Positions 28,197 through 37,283 of a stretch of 64,000 nucleotides of DNA are shown piece after piece. A program made the translations under genes and the position numbers. The notes under the pieces are model-generated. The model was not told where the DNA came from. It searched no databases and saw only the letters and a list, made by a program, of their open reading frames with translations. The DNA comes from CAYQTL01 sp964420405 (GTDB lineage Bacteria; Acidobacteriota; Thermoanaerobaculia; Thermoanaerobaculales; Sulfomarinibacteraceae). The DNA is taken from assembly GCA_964420405.1 (NCBI GenBank), contig CAYQTL010000002.1, positions 166,227-230,226 on the forward strand, given 5' to 3'. The number at the start of each line of letters is the position of its first letter. The first letter of the stretch is position 1.

Positions 28197-29147
28197 ATGC
28201 CGCGGTCCGTCAGTCTCCGGTTGCTGCTGCTGCTCGTCGGCTCCCTGCTCCTCGGCGTCAGCACGGTTCCCGTCATGAAGGTCGCCGTCGAGCAGGCCCT
28301 GCCCGGTCCCGGGTGGGTGCAGGACCTCACCCGCTACGAGGCGCCCGACGGCGGCGAGCCCACCTGGGACGTCGGACGAGCCTCCCGCCGCTGGCTGGCT
28401 CTGGTGACGCTTCTCCTGTTCGTCGCCCTGCGACGCACCATCCCGTGGCGCGACCTGGCCCGGCGGGGTCTGCGGCGGCATGACCGCGCCGCGGGTCTCC
28501 GCTTCGGTCTCGCCGCCGGGCTCGTGGCCGGCGCCCTGTACGTGGTGATTCTGCTCGCCTCCGGCGAGGCCTCCCTCGCGCGCCCCGATCCTGTCGGCCT
28601 CGCCGGCCGCGTCGTCGAGTACGCCGCCGGCGCAGCGATCATCGGCCTGGTCGAGGAGCTCTTCTTCCGCGGCATCCTGTTCCGCGCGATGCTGCGGGAC
28701 TGGGGAGCGTGGCCCGCCCTGATCGGTTCGAGCACGGTGTTCGCGGTGCTGCACGCGATCTCCGGGGGTTTCCGCGCCGGCCTCGGCTGGCAGCCGTGGC
28801 TCGGCTTCGAGCTGCTCGCCACCTACTACACCGTCGACGGCTCGCCGTGGCCCGACGTCCGGCTGATGGTCGGCCTGGCGCTGCTCGGGATCCTGCTCTG
28901 CCTGCTGTACCTGCGGACCGGGTCGTTGTGGGCGTCGGTCGGGCTGCACGCCGGGGTCGTGTACGTCACGCGGCTGTCGAAGAAGGTCGTCGACCGGTCG
29001 CCCGGCTTCCCCGAATGGCTGCTCGGCGACCCCGTGTTCCTGGTCTCCGGAGTGGCGACGTGGGCGGTGCTGGCCGGCGGGATCCTCCTGCTGCCGCGGC
29101 TCGCCCCCGCGGGGCCGCTCGCTCGCCGGCGTCACAGGCTGAAGTAG
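28197..29147 (+). CDS. CPBP-family intramembrane metalloprotease
   Basis: 316 residues with about eight hydrophobic segments. The CPBP (Abi/Rce1-like) active site is visible: EE at 153-154 followed by LFFRG, His186 in AVLHAISGG and His251 in VGLHAGVV. These proteases cut or process membrane substrates; the substrate here is unknown. No ribosome binding site precedes ATG 28197; a -10 hexamer ends 8 nt before it, so the message may be leaderless. Its last 16 bp overlap the convergent kinase gene. Confidence 0.88.
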   Translation: MPRSVSLRLLLLLVGSLLLGVSTVPVMKVAVEQALPGPGWVQDLTRYEAPDGGEPTWDVGRASRRWLALVTLLLFVALRRTIPWRDLARRGLRRHDRAAGLRFGLAAGLVAGALYVVILLASGEASLARPDPVGLAGRVVEYAAGAAIIGLVEELFFRGILFRAMLRDWGAWPALIGSSTVFAVLHAISGGFRAGLGWQPWLGFELLATYYTVDGSPWPDVRLMVGLALLGILLCLLYLRTGSLWASVGLHAGVVYVTRLSKKVVDRSPGFPEWLLGDPVFLVSGVATWAVLAGGILLLPRLAPAGPLARRRHRLK

Positions 29148-31327
29148 CTGGGGGACGGCCCGACCTCCACCGTGCCGCCGGCGCCCGTCGGCAACGGCCG
29201 ACCGTCCCGGTCGGCCGCCTCCGTCGGCGCCGACGGCAGCTCCGCCCGGCGGGGACCCTCGGGACACCAGCCGACGACCATCGGCCCCTGCCGGGTCTCG
29301 AACCGGTACAGCCGGACACCTCCTGCCGCCGGCAGCGGGCCCGAGAAGGTCGAGCCGTCGAGCCTCGCCACCAGGGTGCGCAGGGCGTCGAACGCGGGCC
29401 GCGGAGCCAGCTCGCCGTCGGCGGACGGCACCATCAGGCCGTAGCCCCGCGCCGCCAGCCGCCACCAGAACACCCGCTCGACGAGACCGGTCCCGAGAGC
29501 CAGGAGGTAGTAGCGGACCAGGAAGTCGGCGTGACGCTGCTCGTCCACCGACACCGTGCGGCCGGCCGGCGAGTGGGGACCTTCCCACAACGGCCAGTTG
29601 ACCTCCGTGATCCACGACCGCGCCCCGCAGGACGGCGCGGTGTCGGCGATCGCCCGCACCAGGGCGACCTTGTCGACGGTGTCGAAGCCGAGCTGGCGGT
29701 TCTCCGGGGCGCCCCTCCGGTCCACGTACAGCAGGCTCGAGAGGGCGTCGAACCGCACGCCGGGCGACCGCCGGCCGACGATCGCCAGCGTCGCCTGCAG
29801 CTCGAAGTCGATCACCGCCGGACCGAGGAGCTCGACCCCGGGGTGACGTCGCAGGATGTCGGAGGCGTCGCGATACAGATCGAGGTACTCGTTGCGCGTC
29901 CACACACCCCACTTGCTGCGGTTCGGCGCCTGGCCGATCTGGAACACCCGGCCGAACGGCACGAAACGCTCGCCGATCTCCTCCAGCGACCGGCGCCAGC
30001 GCTCGCGGTCGCGGACCAGCGCCCGCACCTGGGGAACCGCGAACGACACCTCGATCCCGCGCTCCGCGAGCGCCCTGGCGAGCGCCTCCTCCCCGTCGCG
30101 CTCCTCCTCCCACGGATGCAGGCGGAGCATGACGTGGCGCACCCCGAGCTCTGAGATCGCCGCCATGTGCCGCGCGGGGGCCGGCGGGAACGGCCGCACC
30201 CCGATCCCGATCCCCTCGAACGGCCGCGGATGGCGGTACAGCCCGGCGCACAGCTCGTGGTAGCGGCGCCAGACCGCCGGGGCACGGCGGGCGACGACAG
30301 CCAGGTCCACCAGGTGGCTCGGGGTGTCGGCCAGCCGGATCGCCGTCTTCTCGAAGCCCGACGCGTGCTGGTGGGGCTGGTCGGTCAACCGGTCCCACAC
30401 GATCTTGTCGCGCGCACCGGCGCCCTCGGCGGCTGCGGGGATGTGGGCGTGGTGGCCCGCCCGGTGGCGGTGCCGGCGGGGACGCAGCCGCCCCCGGAGC
30501 CTGCCCTTGAGCGCGTGCTTGAGGATGTAACCGCGCACCGAGGCCACGTACAGCCACCAGCGCGGCGACCACCGCGGCGGAGCCTCTCCCCAGTAGCCCG
30601 CGAGGAACGCACGCCGGAGGTGGTCGTCGAGAATCGGGAACCGGCACAGATCCCGTACCCTCCGCCAGGTGCCGGGGACCGCACCGACCCGTGCCCGGTT
30701 CGTGTCCACCAGCACGAGCTCGAGGCCGCCGTCGCCGTGCGGCACCGCGAGCACGTTGCCCATCGACAGGTCCCGGTACACCACCCCCGCCTCGTGCACC
30801 CGCCGGGCGAGGCGTCCGAGGCGGGACAGCAGCTCGGCGGGATCCACCTCCGGGAACGGCTCCCCGCGGGGATCGCCGGCGAGCCGGCGGAAGAAGTGCC
30901 GCACCTCGACGCCCGACCGCACCCGCCGGCTGACGAAGAGCGACGGTCCGTCGGTCCGGTCCGACTCGATCAGCATCACCGGCTCGGCGGTGGCGATGCC
31001 CGCCGCGGCGAGCGCGACCGCGCCCCGCCACGCCCGCACCGCCTTGCTCCCCCGCAGCCGGCGCTCGGTCCGGGCGCGCAGGCCCTGGTTCCGGAACTGC
31101 TTGACGACCACCTCGAGCTCGCCGACGGCGGTCGGCACGCGCAGGGTGTAGAGGTAGTTCCGACCCCAGTGGAGGGTCTCCTCGGCGGCCGCCGGGTCCA
31201 CCAGCCGACCGAGCTGCGCGTCCAGCGGCTCGGGCCGCAGCCCGCCTACCACAAGTCCGTGGAACCCGCCGCTTTCGAACGGCTCGGCGCCCGCCGTACC
31301 CGCCAGCTTCTCCATGTCCGCCGCCAC
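29132..31327 (-). CDS. LPS-type kinase fused to a glycosidase-like (TIM-barrel) domain
   Basis: 731 residues. Residues ~50-260 are a protein-kinase-like fold of the lipopolysaccharide (Kdo/heptose) kinase group: Lys76 in VVVKQF, catalytic Asp186 and Asn191 in YRDLSMGNVLA, and LVDTNRA in place of DFG. A basic linker follows (RGRLRPRRHRHRAGHHAH). Residues ~350-720 look like a glycoside-hydrolase TIM barrel: FEGIGIGVRPFPP, VRHVMLRLHPWEEE, WGVWTRNEYLDLYRD, VIDFELQ and WITEVNWPLWEGPHS, with candidate acid/base glutamates. GTG 31327 follows TATGCT by 6 nt, suggesting a leaderless start. Role probably in surface glycan modification; substrate unknown. Confidence 0.7.
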   Translation of the reverse strand: MAADMEKLAGTAGAEPFESGGFHGLVVGGLRPEPLDAQLGRLVDPAAAEETLHWGRNYLYTLRVPTAVGELEVVVKQFRNQGLRARTERRLRGSKAVRAWRGAVALAAAGIATAEPVMLIESDRTDGPSLFVSRRVRSGVEVRHFFRRLAGDPRGEPFPEVDPAELLSRLGRLARRVHEAGVVYRDLSMGNVLAVPHGDGGLELVLVDTNRARVGAVPGTWRRVRDLCRFPILDDHLRRAFLAGYWGEAPPRWSPRWWLYVASVRGYILKHALKGRLRGRLRPRRHRHRAGHHAHIPAAAEGAGARDKIVWDRLTDQPHQHASGFEKTAIRLADTPSHLVDLAVVARRAPAVWRRYHELCAGLYRHPRPFEGIGIGVRPFPPAPARHMAAISELGVRHVMLRLHPWEEERDGEEALARALAERGIEVSFAVPQVRALVRDRERWRRSLEEIGERFVPFGRVFQIGQAPNRSKWGVWTRNEYLDLYRDASDILRRHPGVELLGPAVIDFELQATLAIVGRRSPGVRFDALSSLLYVDRRGAPENRQLGFDTVDKVALVRAIADTAPSCGARSWITEVNWPLWEGPHSPAGRTVSVDEQRHADFLVRYYLLALGTGLVERVFWWRLAARGYGLMVPSADGELAPRPAFDALRTLVARLDGSTFSGPLPAAGGVRLYRFETRQGPMVVGWCPEGPRRAELPSAPTEAADRDGRPLPTGAGGTVEVGPSPSYFSL

Positions 31328-31420
31328 CGCGGCAGCATACTCCGTCCCGGTGCGGCGCCACCCGCGGGTCGGACCGTCTTCCGGTCGTCCCGACCCGCCC
31401 GCCGCCGGCGGCCCGGGCGC

Positions 31421-31999
31421 TCACCCGGCGGCGATCTCGTCGAGCACCTGGGCCGTGAACACCTCGAGGTCCGTCCCCTCGCGCCACCCGTCCCGACCGA
31501 GCCCCGCCTTGAGCGCGAGGAAGCCGAGCATGGTCTCCAGATCCCACCCCTGCTCGACCGCCACCTGCGGCAGGAAGACCGCCGAGCGGCCGCCCTTGCG
31601 AAGCACGACTCCGTGGCGGCCGACCTCGACCTCCGCGAGCGAGGCAACCGGCCACCGCGGCGACAGGACCGAGACCTCGAGCGCCAGGCGGCCCAGCTCA
31701 TCCAGCTCCAACGGCGCGAAGCGGGGGTCGTGGGCCGCCGCCTCCGCGGCGTGGACCACGGCATCCGCCAGCCGCTCGCGGGCGTCCAGAACGCCCATGC
31801 AGGCGCGCAGCCGGCCCAGCTCGACGGACTCCTGTCCGGTGCGGTGCAACGTCACGAACGCGCCGGCGGGCTCCGCCAGCCCACCACGGACGAGGTTGAC
31901 GGCGTGCCAGCCCGCGAGCGAACCGTCGCCGGACAGGTGGGACTGCAGGGCCGCGCGGGCCAGGGCCAGGACCGCCTGGCACTCGTCGGTCGTCAGCAC
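31421..31999 (-). CDS. AMMECR1-domain protein
   Basis: 192 residues, a complete AMMECR1 domain: LGRLRACMGVLDARERLADA (LRGCIG in most relatives), AAAHDPRFAPLELDELGRLA, LEVSVLSPRWPV, and VFLPQVAVEQGWDLETML. The domain occurs in all kingdoms, often beside MEMO or radical SAM genes, and its biochemical role is not settled. GTG 31999 is chosen because AGGAGG lies a few bases upstream (32003-32008). Confidence 0.9.
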   Translation of the reverse strand: MLTTDECQAVLALARAALQSHLSGDGSLAGWHAVNLVRGGLAEPAGAFVTLHRTGQESVELGRLRACMGVLDARERLADAVVHAAEAAAHDPRFAPLELDELGRLALEVSVLSPRWPVASLAEVEVGRHGVVLRKGGRSAVFLPQVAVEQGWDLETMLGFLALKAGLGRDGWREGTDLEVFTAQVLDEIAAG

Positions 32000-32082
32000 G
32001 GGTCCTCCCTCCGCGGCCACGGGCAGCGGCCCGACCGCCGCGGCGACATCATGGACCCGCCCGACGGCCGCCGGCAATCCCG

Positions 32083-33246
32083 TCAGGGTCCCCGGGGACC
32101 GTCTCCCCCTGACCGCGCCGGGTCGCTCGTCGCCGGTCGGGCGTCGTCCGCTTCGCGCTCGTCGCGCCGCAGCTCGGCCGCGCGGGCGCTGTGCTTCTCG
32201 GCCCTGTCGAGCCGACCCTCGCGACGTGCCAGGCGCGCCAGGGCGTCGTGGACCGCCGGCTCGTCGCCGTAGCCCCAGCGCGCCCTGCGCAGGTGGCGCG
32301 CCGCCCGATCGAGCCGGCCACGCTCCATCTCCACGTCGGCCATGGCGATCAGCGTGAAGGGGTTGTCGGTCGTCCGGACGGCGGCCGCCAGCGCGGCCCG
32401 GGCCTCCGCCTCCATTCCCAGCTCCCGGTAGGCGAACGACAGGTTGTTGAGCGCCGACGAGTTGCCCGGATCGACCTCGAGGGCCGTGCGGTACGCCTCC
32501 ATCGCGCCGTCGACATCGCCGCCGCGGAACCTCGCGACGCCGAGGTTCACCCAGGACGCCGCCCAGCCGGGCTCGAGCCGGGTGGCGATCCCGAGGTGAC
32601 GGAGCGCCTCGTCCAGGGCGCCGGAGCGGATCGCCGACCCGCCGAGGTTCGTGTGGTACATGGCCGACGCCATCACGTCGTCGACCACGACGTGCTGCAC
32701 ATAGGGCGCCGACGAGCTCGTGGAGAAGTCGAAGAGCACCACCTCGTTCGCCGACCGGTACCCGGCCACGACGTGCCTGTTGACCACCACCAGCCCCTCG
32801 GTCCGCTCGATCTCGGGGGCCCTTCGGACCGACACCAGGAAGGTCGGGATCCCGACGCTGCGCGACAGCGCGATGAAGAGGGCCGTGAAGGACATGCAGT
32901 CGCCGCGGCGCAGGTCGAACGCCTCCCGGGCCGTGAGCGTGAAGCCGTCGTCGTAGGAGAACTCGAACGCCTCGTCGCGGAACAGCTCCTCCTGCAAGGC
33001 TCCGAGCTGGCCGACGGGACCGAGACCCGGATGGCCGGCGAGCCGCTCGGCGGCCCACGCGGCCATCTCCGCCGAGCTCGCCAGCGGGTACACAACCTCG
33101 GCCGGATCGAGGGCTCTCCGCCGGACCGCCTCGACCCAGTCGTCGTGGTTGAACGCGCGCCGTTCGGCCGCGGCCGGCGCGACGACGCCCGCGGCGATCA
33201 CGGCCCCCGACAGCACCGTGGCCCACCTCGACAACCGGTGCTCCAT
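32083..33246 (-). CDS. Secreted transglutaminase-like protein with TPR tail
   Basis: 387 residues. Signal peptide (VLSGAVIAAGVVAPAAA), a papain-fold transglutaminase-like domain with Cys117 in RRGDCMSFTALF, His158 in NRHVVAGY and Asp173 in LFDFS, then tetratricopeptide repeats from ~215 (SWVNLGVARFRGGDVDGAM, SSALNNLSFAYRELGMEAEA). A charged tail ends the protein. The fold may act as a cysteine protease or only bind peptide. ATG 33246 is 7 nt after TAGTAT with no ribosome binding site; the in-frame ATG at 33255 would overlap that hexamer. Confidence 0.8.
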   Translation of the reverse strand: MEHRLSRWATVLSGAVIAAGVVAPAAAERRAFNHDDWVEAVRRRALDPAEVVYPLASSAEMAAWAAERLAGHPGLGPVGQLGALQEELFRDEAFEFSYDDGFTLTAREAFDLRRGDCMSFTALFIALSRSVGIPTFLVSVRRAPEIERTEGLVVVNRHVVAGYRSANEVVLFDFSTSSSAPYVQHVVVDDVMASAMYHTNLGGSAIRSGALDEALRHLGIATRLEPGWAASWVNLGVARFRGGDVDGAMEAYRTALEVDPGNSSALNNLSFAYRELGMEAEARAALAAAVRTTDNPFTLIAMADVEMERGRLDRAARHLRRARWGYGDEPAVHDALARLARREGRLDRAEKHSARAAELRRDEREADDARPATSDPARSGGDGPRGP

Positions 33247-33360
33247 CCGGTACATACTACGTCCGAGACGCCACAGGGGTTCCGGCTCGCTCCGGAAGGC
33301 AGCCGTCGCCGTCGGCCGCAATCGACGGCCGGCTGCCCGGCGGCGACTCCGGCCAGGCCA

Positions 33361-34491
33361 ATGGACGATCGAGTCACCCGCGCGCGCGCCCTCCACGGGA
33401 GGGATCCAGCCGGCACAGCCGGCGTGAGGCGGGCTCGCCTGCCGCGACGGCGCCGGAGGGTTTCCGCCCTGGCCGCTGCGATCGCCGTCCTGGCCGCGCC
33501 CGCCGCCGGCGCCGTCGAGCCGCCGCCGCTGCTGCCGACCCATCCCCTCACCGTGGCGGGCGCCCGTCCCGCCGGGCTCGAGCTCGTGCCGCCCGACGAG
33601 GGCCGGTGGACCCTGTCCCTGACCCTCGCCTACGGCAATAGCTTCGCCATGGACGACGAGGTCCACCGCGCCCACCTCGACGAGGACGGTCCGGGTCGAC
33701 CCCTGTCGGACGACGCCCTCGCCGCCGCGGCGGCCCGCGGCGCCCGGTACGCGATCGACGCAGAGACCGTGGTGACGGCCATCGAGGCGACCGGCCCCGT
33801 GGGTCGCCGGCTGTACGCGGGCATCCGGCTGCCCTGGTGGCGGATCGGCGGCACCGTGGTCGACCCGCTGCCGCGGCGCTGGCACGAGCTGCTCGGGATC
33901 GACGACGGCGGCCGCCTCCTCTACCCCGACGGCCAGTCCGTGGTGTGGGTGCCGGCTGGCAACGGCTCCTCGGCTCGCGCCGAACCGGGCGCGGGCCTCG
34001 GCGACGCCGCCGTGTGGCTCGGCCGGACCTTCTCCGGTCGCCGGCTGGAAAGCCGCGTCTGGTTGGCGGCCACGGTGCCGACCGGCTCCCATCCGCAGCT
34101 CGACGGCGACGGTCTCCGGCTCGGGCTGCGGTGGGCGGCGTCCTGGAGCGGCAACCGGTGGTCCTTCGCCGGCGGCCTGGGCGTCACCGGCGGAGCCGGC
34201 GAGACCATCCTCGGCGGGTCGCGACGGACCGCCGGCCACGGCTGGATCGCGGCCGGTGTGGAGACGGGAGCCAGCCTCCGGCTCGACGTCCTCGTGCGCG
34301 TCGACGGATCCCCCTACCGCGACCTCCTCGGGCCGCCCGCGGACCAGGTCACCGCCGAGCTGGCGATCGGCGCCACGTTGCGCCTCGGGCCGCGGCACCG
34401 GCTGCAGCTGGCCCTCGGCGAGGACCGCCCCGACCGTGGCCTGGTGCCGGACTTCTCGCTGCAGGTGCGCCTGCTGTCGGTGCTGCCGTGA
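33361..34491 (+). CDS. DUF3187-like envelope protein
   Basis: 376 residues. A long basic N-terminus followed by SALAAAIAVLAAPAAGA, an export signal. The mature part is beta-rich: LTLAYGNSFAMDDEVHRA, YAGIRLPWWRIGGTVVDPLP, HELLGIDDGGR, LESRVWLAATVPTGS and a run of alternating strands to the terminus, as in outer-membrane barrel proteins of the DUF3187 family, whose function is unknown. It is divergent from the transglutaminase-TPR gene with ~115 bp between. Confidence 0.7.
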   Translation: MDDRVTRARALHGRDPAGTAGVRRARLPRRRRRVSALAAAIAVLAAPAAGAVEPPPLLPTHPLTVAGARPAGLELVPPDEGRWTLSLTLAYGNSFAMDDEVHRAHLDEDGPGRPLSDDALAAAAARGARYAIDAETVVTAIEATGPVGRRLYAGIRLPWWRIGGTVVDPLPRRWHELLGIDDGGRLLYPDGQSVVWVPAGNGSSARAEPGAGLGDAAVWLGRTFSGRRLESRVWLAATVPTGSHPQLDGDGLRLGLRWAASWSGNRWSFAGGLGVTGGAGETILGGSRRTAGHGWIAAGVETGASLRLDVLVRVDGSPYRDLLGPPADQVTAELAIGATLRLGPRHRLQLALGEDRPDRGLVPDFSLQVRLLSVLP

Positions 34492-34516
34492 CCCCCCGGC
34501 GCGATCTCCGGTAGAG
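34488..34516 (+). promoter_or_regulatory. Promoter of the M64 peptidase gene
   Basis: GTGACC (34488-34493), 17-bp spacer, TAGAGT (34511-34516). Start near 34523, just before the strong ribosome binding site GGAGGTGA at 34525-34532. It overlaps the DUF3187 stop. Confidence 0.45.
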
Positions 34517-34534
34517 TCGCCCGCGGAGGTGAGG

Positions 34535-36022
34535 ATGACACGGTTGCGCTGCTCGATCGCGCTCGCGGTGCTCGTCGCGTCGCTCCCCGGTGCGGCGCGC
34601 GGACAGCATCCGGCAGGCTTCGACACGTTCTTCGACGGCTCCGCGCTCCGGGTCGACTTCCTGCTCGTCGGCGACGCCGCGAGCCAGGAGGTGGTCCTCG
34701 ACGGCCTGTACCGGCAGCCGGTCTGGGCCGGCAGCCGCACCAGGCTGGTGGACCCGTCGGCCCTCGGCGGCTACGGGGTGCGGATGGCGGACGTGACCAC
34801 CGGCGCCCTGCTGGTGGAGCGCGGCTTCGACTCCCTGTTCGGCGAGTACCGCACCACCGACGAGGGTCGTGCCGGCGTGCGCCGCGCCTTCCGGGAGTCG
34901 GTCCTGGTGCCCGCGCCGCGCCGCCCCGCACACGTCACCCTCGAGCACCGTGACCGGGACGGGTCGGTCGAGACCCTCGCCGCGTTCGTCCTCGACCCGA
35001 CGGACAGCCGGATCCGCTCCGAGCCGCCGCTCGGCGAGGCGCTGGTGGTCGAGGCGTCGTCGTGCACGCCGGTGGAGCGGTGTCTCGACGTGGCGATTCT
35101 CGGCGAGGGATACACCCGCGACGAGGCCGCCGCGTTCCGCCGCGACCTGGCCCGCTTCGCCGAGGTGCTGCTCCGCGCCGAGCCGTACGCGAGCCACCGG
35201 AGCTCGATCGCGGTCCGCGGCGTGCTCGTGCCGTCGGCGGACAGCGGAGCCGACGAGCCCAGCTACGGACGGTACGCCTCGACCTCGCTGGCGGCGTCCT
35301 TCGACTCCCTCGGCTCGCCCCGCTACCTGCTGGTGCACGACACCAGGGCGCTGCGCGGCATCGCCGCCCACGTCCCGTACGACACGATCCTCGTGATGGT
35401 GAACCACGACCGGTACGGCGGTGGCGGGCTCTACCGCCGGTACGCCACCTTCACCACCGGCAGCCCGTGGGCGGAGTACCTGATGCTGCACGAGCTCGGC
35501 CACTCGTTCACGGGCCTCGCGGACGAGTACTACTCGTCCTCCGTCTCCTACAACGACCTCTATCCCCGGGATCGCGAGCCCGTCGAGCCGAACATCACCG
35601 CGCTGCTCGACCCGGCGACCTTGAAGTGGCGCGACCTCGTCGCCGATGACATCCCGATTCCGGTGCCGTGGGACAAGCAGGCGTTCGACGCCTTCGACGC
35701 CGCCTACCAGGAGGAGCGTCGCCGCTGGCACGATCGGATCGCCGCCGCCTCCCGCGAGGGTGCCCAGCCGGAGCGGATCGCGGAGCTCCGGGCCGCCGAG
35801 GAGGCCCACGCCGCCGCCCACGGGCGCCGGGTGTCCGAGGTGCTCGGAGCGAGCCCCTGGGCCGGCGTGGTCGGCGCCTTCGAGGGCGCCGGCTACTCCT
35901 CCACCGGGCTGTACCGGCCGACCCTGGACTGTTTGATGTTCAGCCGCGGGTTGAAACCGTTGTGCCCCGTCTGCCGGCGGGCCGTCGAACGGGAGATCCT
36001 GGCTCACACCGGCGGCGGTTGA
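34535..36022 (+). CDS. Secreted M64-family metallopeptidase
   Basis: 495 residues. Signal peptide (CSIALAVLVASLPGAARG), an N-terminal ~150-residue domain, then the M64 catalytic domain: VDVAILGEGYTRDE-like start (DVAILGEGYTRDEAAAFR), zinc motif HELGHSFTGLADEY at His319/Glu320/His323, and the C-terminal cysteines of LKPLCPVCRRAVE. M64 is the IgA-peptidase group, but many environmental members have unknown substrates, and immunoglobulin cleavage should not be assumed here. Good ribosome binding site GGAGGTGA. Confidence 0.9.
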   Translation: MTRLRCSIALAVLVASLPGAARGQHPAGFDTFFDGSALRVDFLLVGDAASQEVVLDGLYRQPVWAGSRTRLVDPSALGGYGVRMADVTTGALLVERGFDSLFGEYRTTDEGRAGVRRAFRESVLVPAPRRPAHVTLEHRDRDGSVETLAAFVLDPTDSRIRSEPPLGEALVVEASSCTPVERCLDVAILGEGYTRDEAAAFRRDLARFAEVLLRAEPYASHRSSIAVRGVLVPSADSGADEPSYGRYASTSLAASFDSLGSPRYLLVHDTRALRGIAAHVPYDTILVMVNHDRYGGGGLYRRYATFTTGSPWAEYLMLHELGHSFTGLADEYYSSSVSYNDLYPRDREPVEPNITALLDPATLKWRDLVADDIPIPVPWDKQAFDAFDAAYQEERRRWHDRIAAASREGAQPERIAELRAAEEAHAAAHGRRVSEVLGASPWAGVVGAFEGAGYSSTGLYRPTLDCLMFSRGLKPLCPVCRRAVEREILAHTGGG

Positions 36023-36104
36023 GCCGACCGGCAGGGGCTTCCGGCCGTCTTCGCGAGGCCCCCGATCCGGAACAACCGCGGGATCCGAGCCGCCCGGGCG
36101 GGTG

Positions 36105-36113
36105 TGGTACAGT
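36105..36113 (+). promoter_or_regulatory. Extended -10 promoter in a GC hairpin
   Basis: TGGTACAGT (36105-36113) is an extended -10 element (TGnTACAGT) with no matching -35. It sits in the loop between CGGGCGGG (36095-36102) and CCCGCCCG (36114-36121), which could form an 8-bp stem or operator around the promoter. Confidence 0.4.
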
Positions 36114-36154
36114 CCCGCCCGCAGGGCGAGAACGGGTCGCATCCCGGAGGCGCA

Positions 36155-37237
36155 GTGCCCCACGCCATGACCACACTCAGGCCCACCGAGCTCACCGTGA
36201 CCGTCACCCCGGAGGCGCGGTACGACGCCATCGACCTGTCGCGGCGCATCGCCGAGCGGCACGGCGACGTGCTCGAGCGCTATCCCCGGGTGCTGTACTG
36301 CTCGCATCACACCACCGCAGGCTTTCTCGACCAGGCCCTGACCCGCAGGCTGCTCGATCGCGGCCAGGGGATCGACCCGTTCCTCGACGCATTCCGGACC
36401 CTGTTCCCCCACCAGGCAGGCTACTGGCACGACCGACTCGACGAGCGGACCGAGCTGACCGACGAGGAGCGACGCGTCGAACCCCCCAACGCCGACGCCC
36501 ACCTGACCTTCATCGGCTCGGGCCTGACCAGCTGCGTCACCTACGACAGCTCGGTGCCCGCCCCCCCCTATCTGCTCGACCTCGACGGGGTCTACCAAGG
36601 ACGGGCCAGGACCCGCACGACGTCGGTCATCGGCTACTCCAGCGAGGAGCCGGTGGCGTCGTTCTCGGTCGACGTCCCGGTCTCCCGGCACTCGATCGAC
36701 TCCGTCAATCTCAACGATCGCCGACTGGGCCTCGCGGACCGGATCGCGGAGACGGCCCGCCGGTCGGGCTGCGAGGTCGGCCGTGTCGACCTCGCCCTGG
36801 CGGCGTCCGAGACCTCGGCGGCCGTCACCGTGAACGAGTTCGAGACCCTGCTCATGCGGCACGACCTGGCGGAGGTCCTCCGCGACCCGCTGCGGTTCAT
36901 GGCCCGCCAGGGACGGCGGATGCTGCAGGATCCCAGGGCGGTGCCGGCCAAGAGCCTCGGCTACGCCAAGTACGACGTGGTACAGGTGATGAACCAGATG
37001 TTCGAGTCGCTCGGTCTGAGCGAGTCGTTGCTGGAGCGGCTGACGGCCCGGATCATGGCGCTGCCGGCATCCCGCCTGCTTCGCTGGCGGCGATCGGTCA
37101 GCATGCCCGTGTCGTCGAGCCCCACCGGCGATCCCCGCGTCCTGCGGGGCCGTTTCCAGAGCCCGATCCTGATCCAGTGGGAGCCGAGCGACGTGCGGCG
37201 CCGCCGGCTCGAGGTCACGGTGCACCGTTTCCGCTAA
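36155..37237 (+). CDS. YjbQ/UPF0047-like domain protein with novel C-terminal region
   Basis: 360 residues. Residues ~10-165 match the YjbQ (UPF0047) fold: YCSHHTTAGFL with the HTTAG box, a Phe/Pro/Tyr-His segment, and PNADAHLTFIGSGLTSCVTY with the NADAH box of the family. YjbQ can show weak thiamine-phosphate-synthase activity, physiological role unclear. The last ~190 residues (ETSAAVTVNEFETLLMRHDL, MFESLGLSESLLERLTARIM) are unfamiliar; ETSAAVTVNE faintly resembles the HTSAAVTINE box of YjbQ itself. GTG 36155 is chosen because GGAGG lies 4 nt upstream; ATG 36167 is the alternative. Confidence 0.6.
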   Translation: MPHAMTTLRPTELTVTVTPEARYDAIDLSRRIAERHGDVLERYPRVLYCSHHTTAGFLDQALTRRLLDRGQGIDPFLDAFRTLFPHQAGYWHDRLDERTELTDEERRVEPPNADAHLTFIGSGLTSCVTYDSSVPAPPYLLDLDGVYQGRARTRTTSVIGYSSEEPVASFSVDVPVSRHSIDSVNLNDRRLGLADRIAETARRSGCEVGRVDLALAASETSAAVTVNEFETLLMRHDLAEVLRDPLRFMARQGRRMLQDPRAVPAKSLGYAKYDVVQVMNQMFESLGLSESLLERLTARIMALPASRLLRWRRSVSMPVSSSPTGDPRVLRGRFQSPILIQWEPSDVRRRRLEVTVHRFR

Positions 37238-37283
37238 GCTGGCGCGCGGGAGCACGGGACCGACGTCGGCAGGAGGGATGCTC

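Noticed and set aside
30199..30215. CCCGATCCCGATCCC in the kinase gene as a third structured element
   Set aside because: It encodes GIGIGVR in a real gene and has no paired right arm.
34535..36022. Immunoglobulin protease tied to a host
   Set aside because: M64 members are widespread in soil bacteria; nothing else here suggests a host lifestyle.
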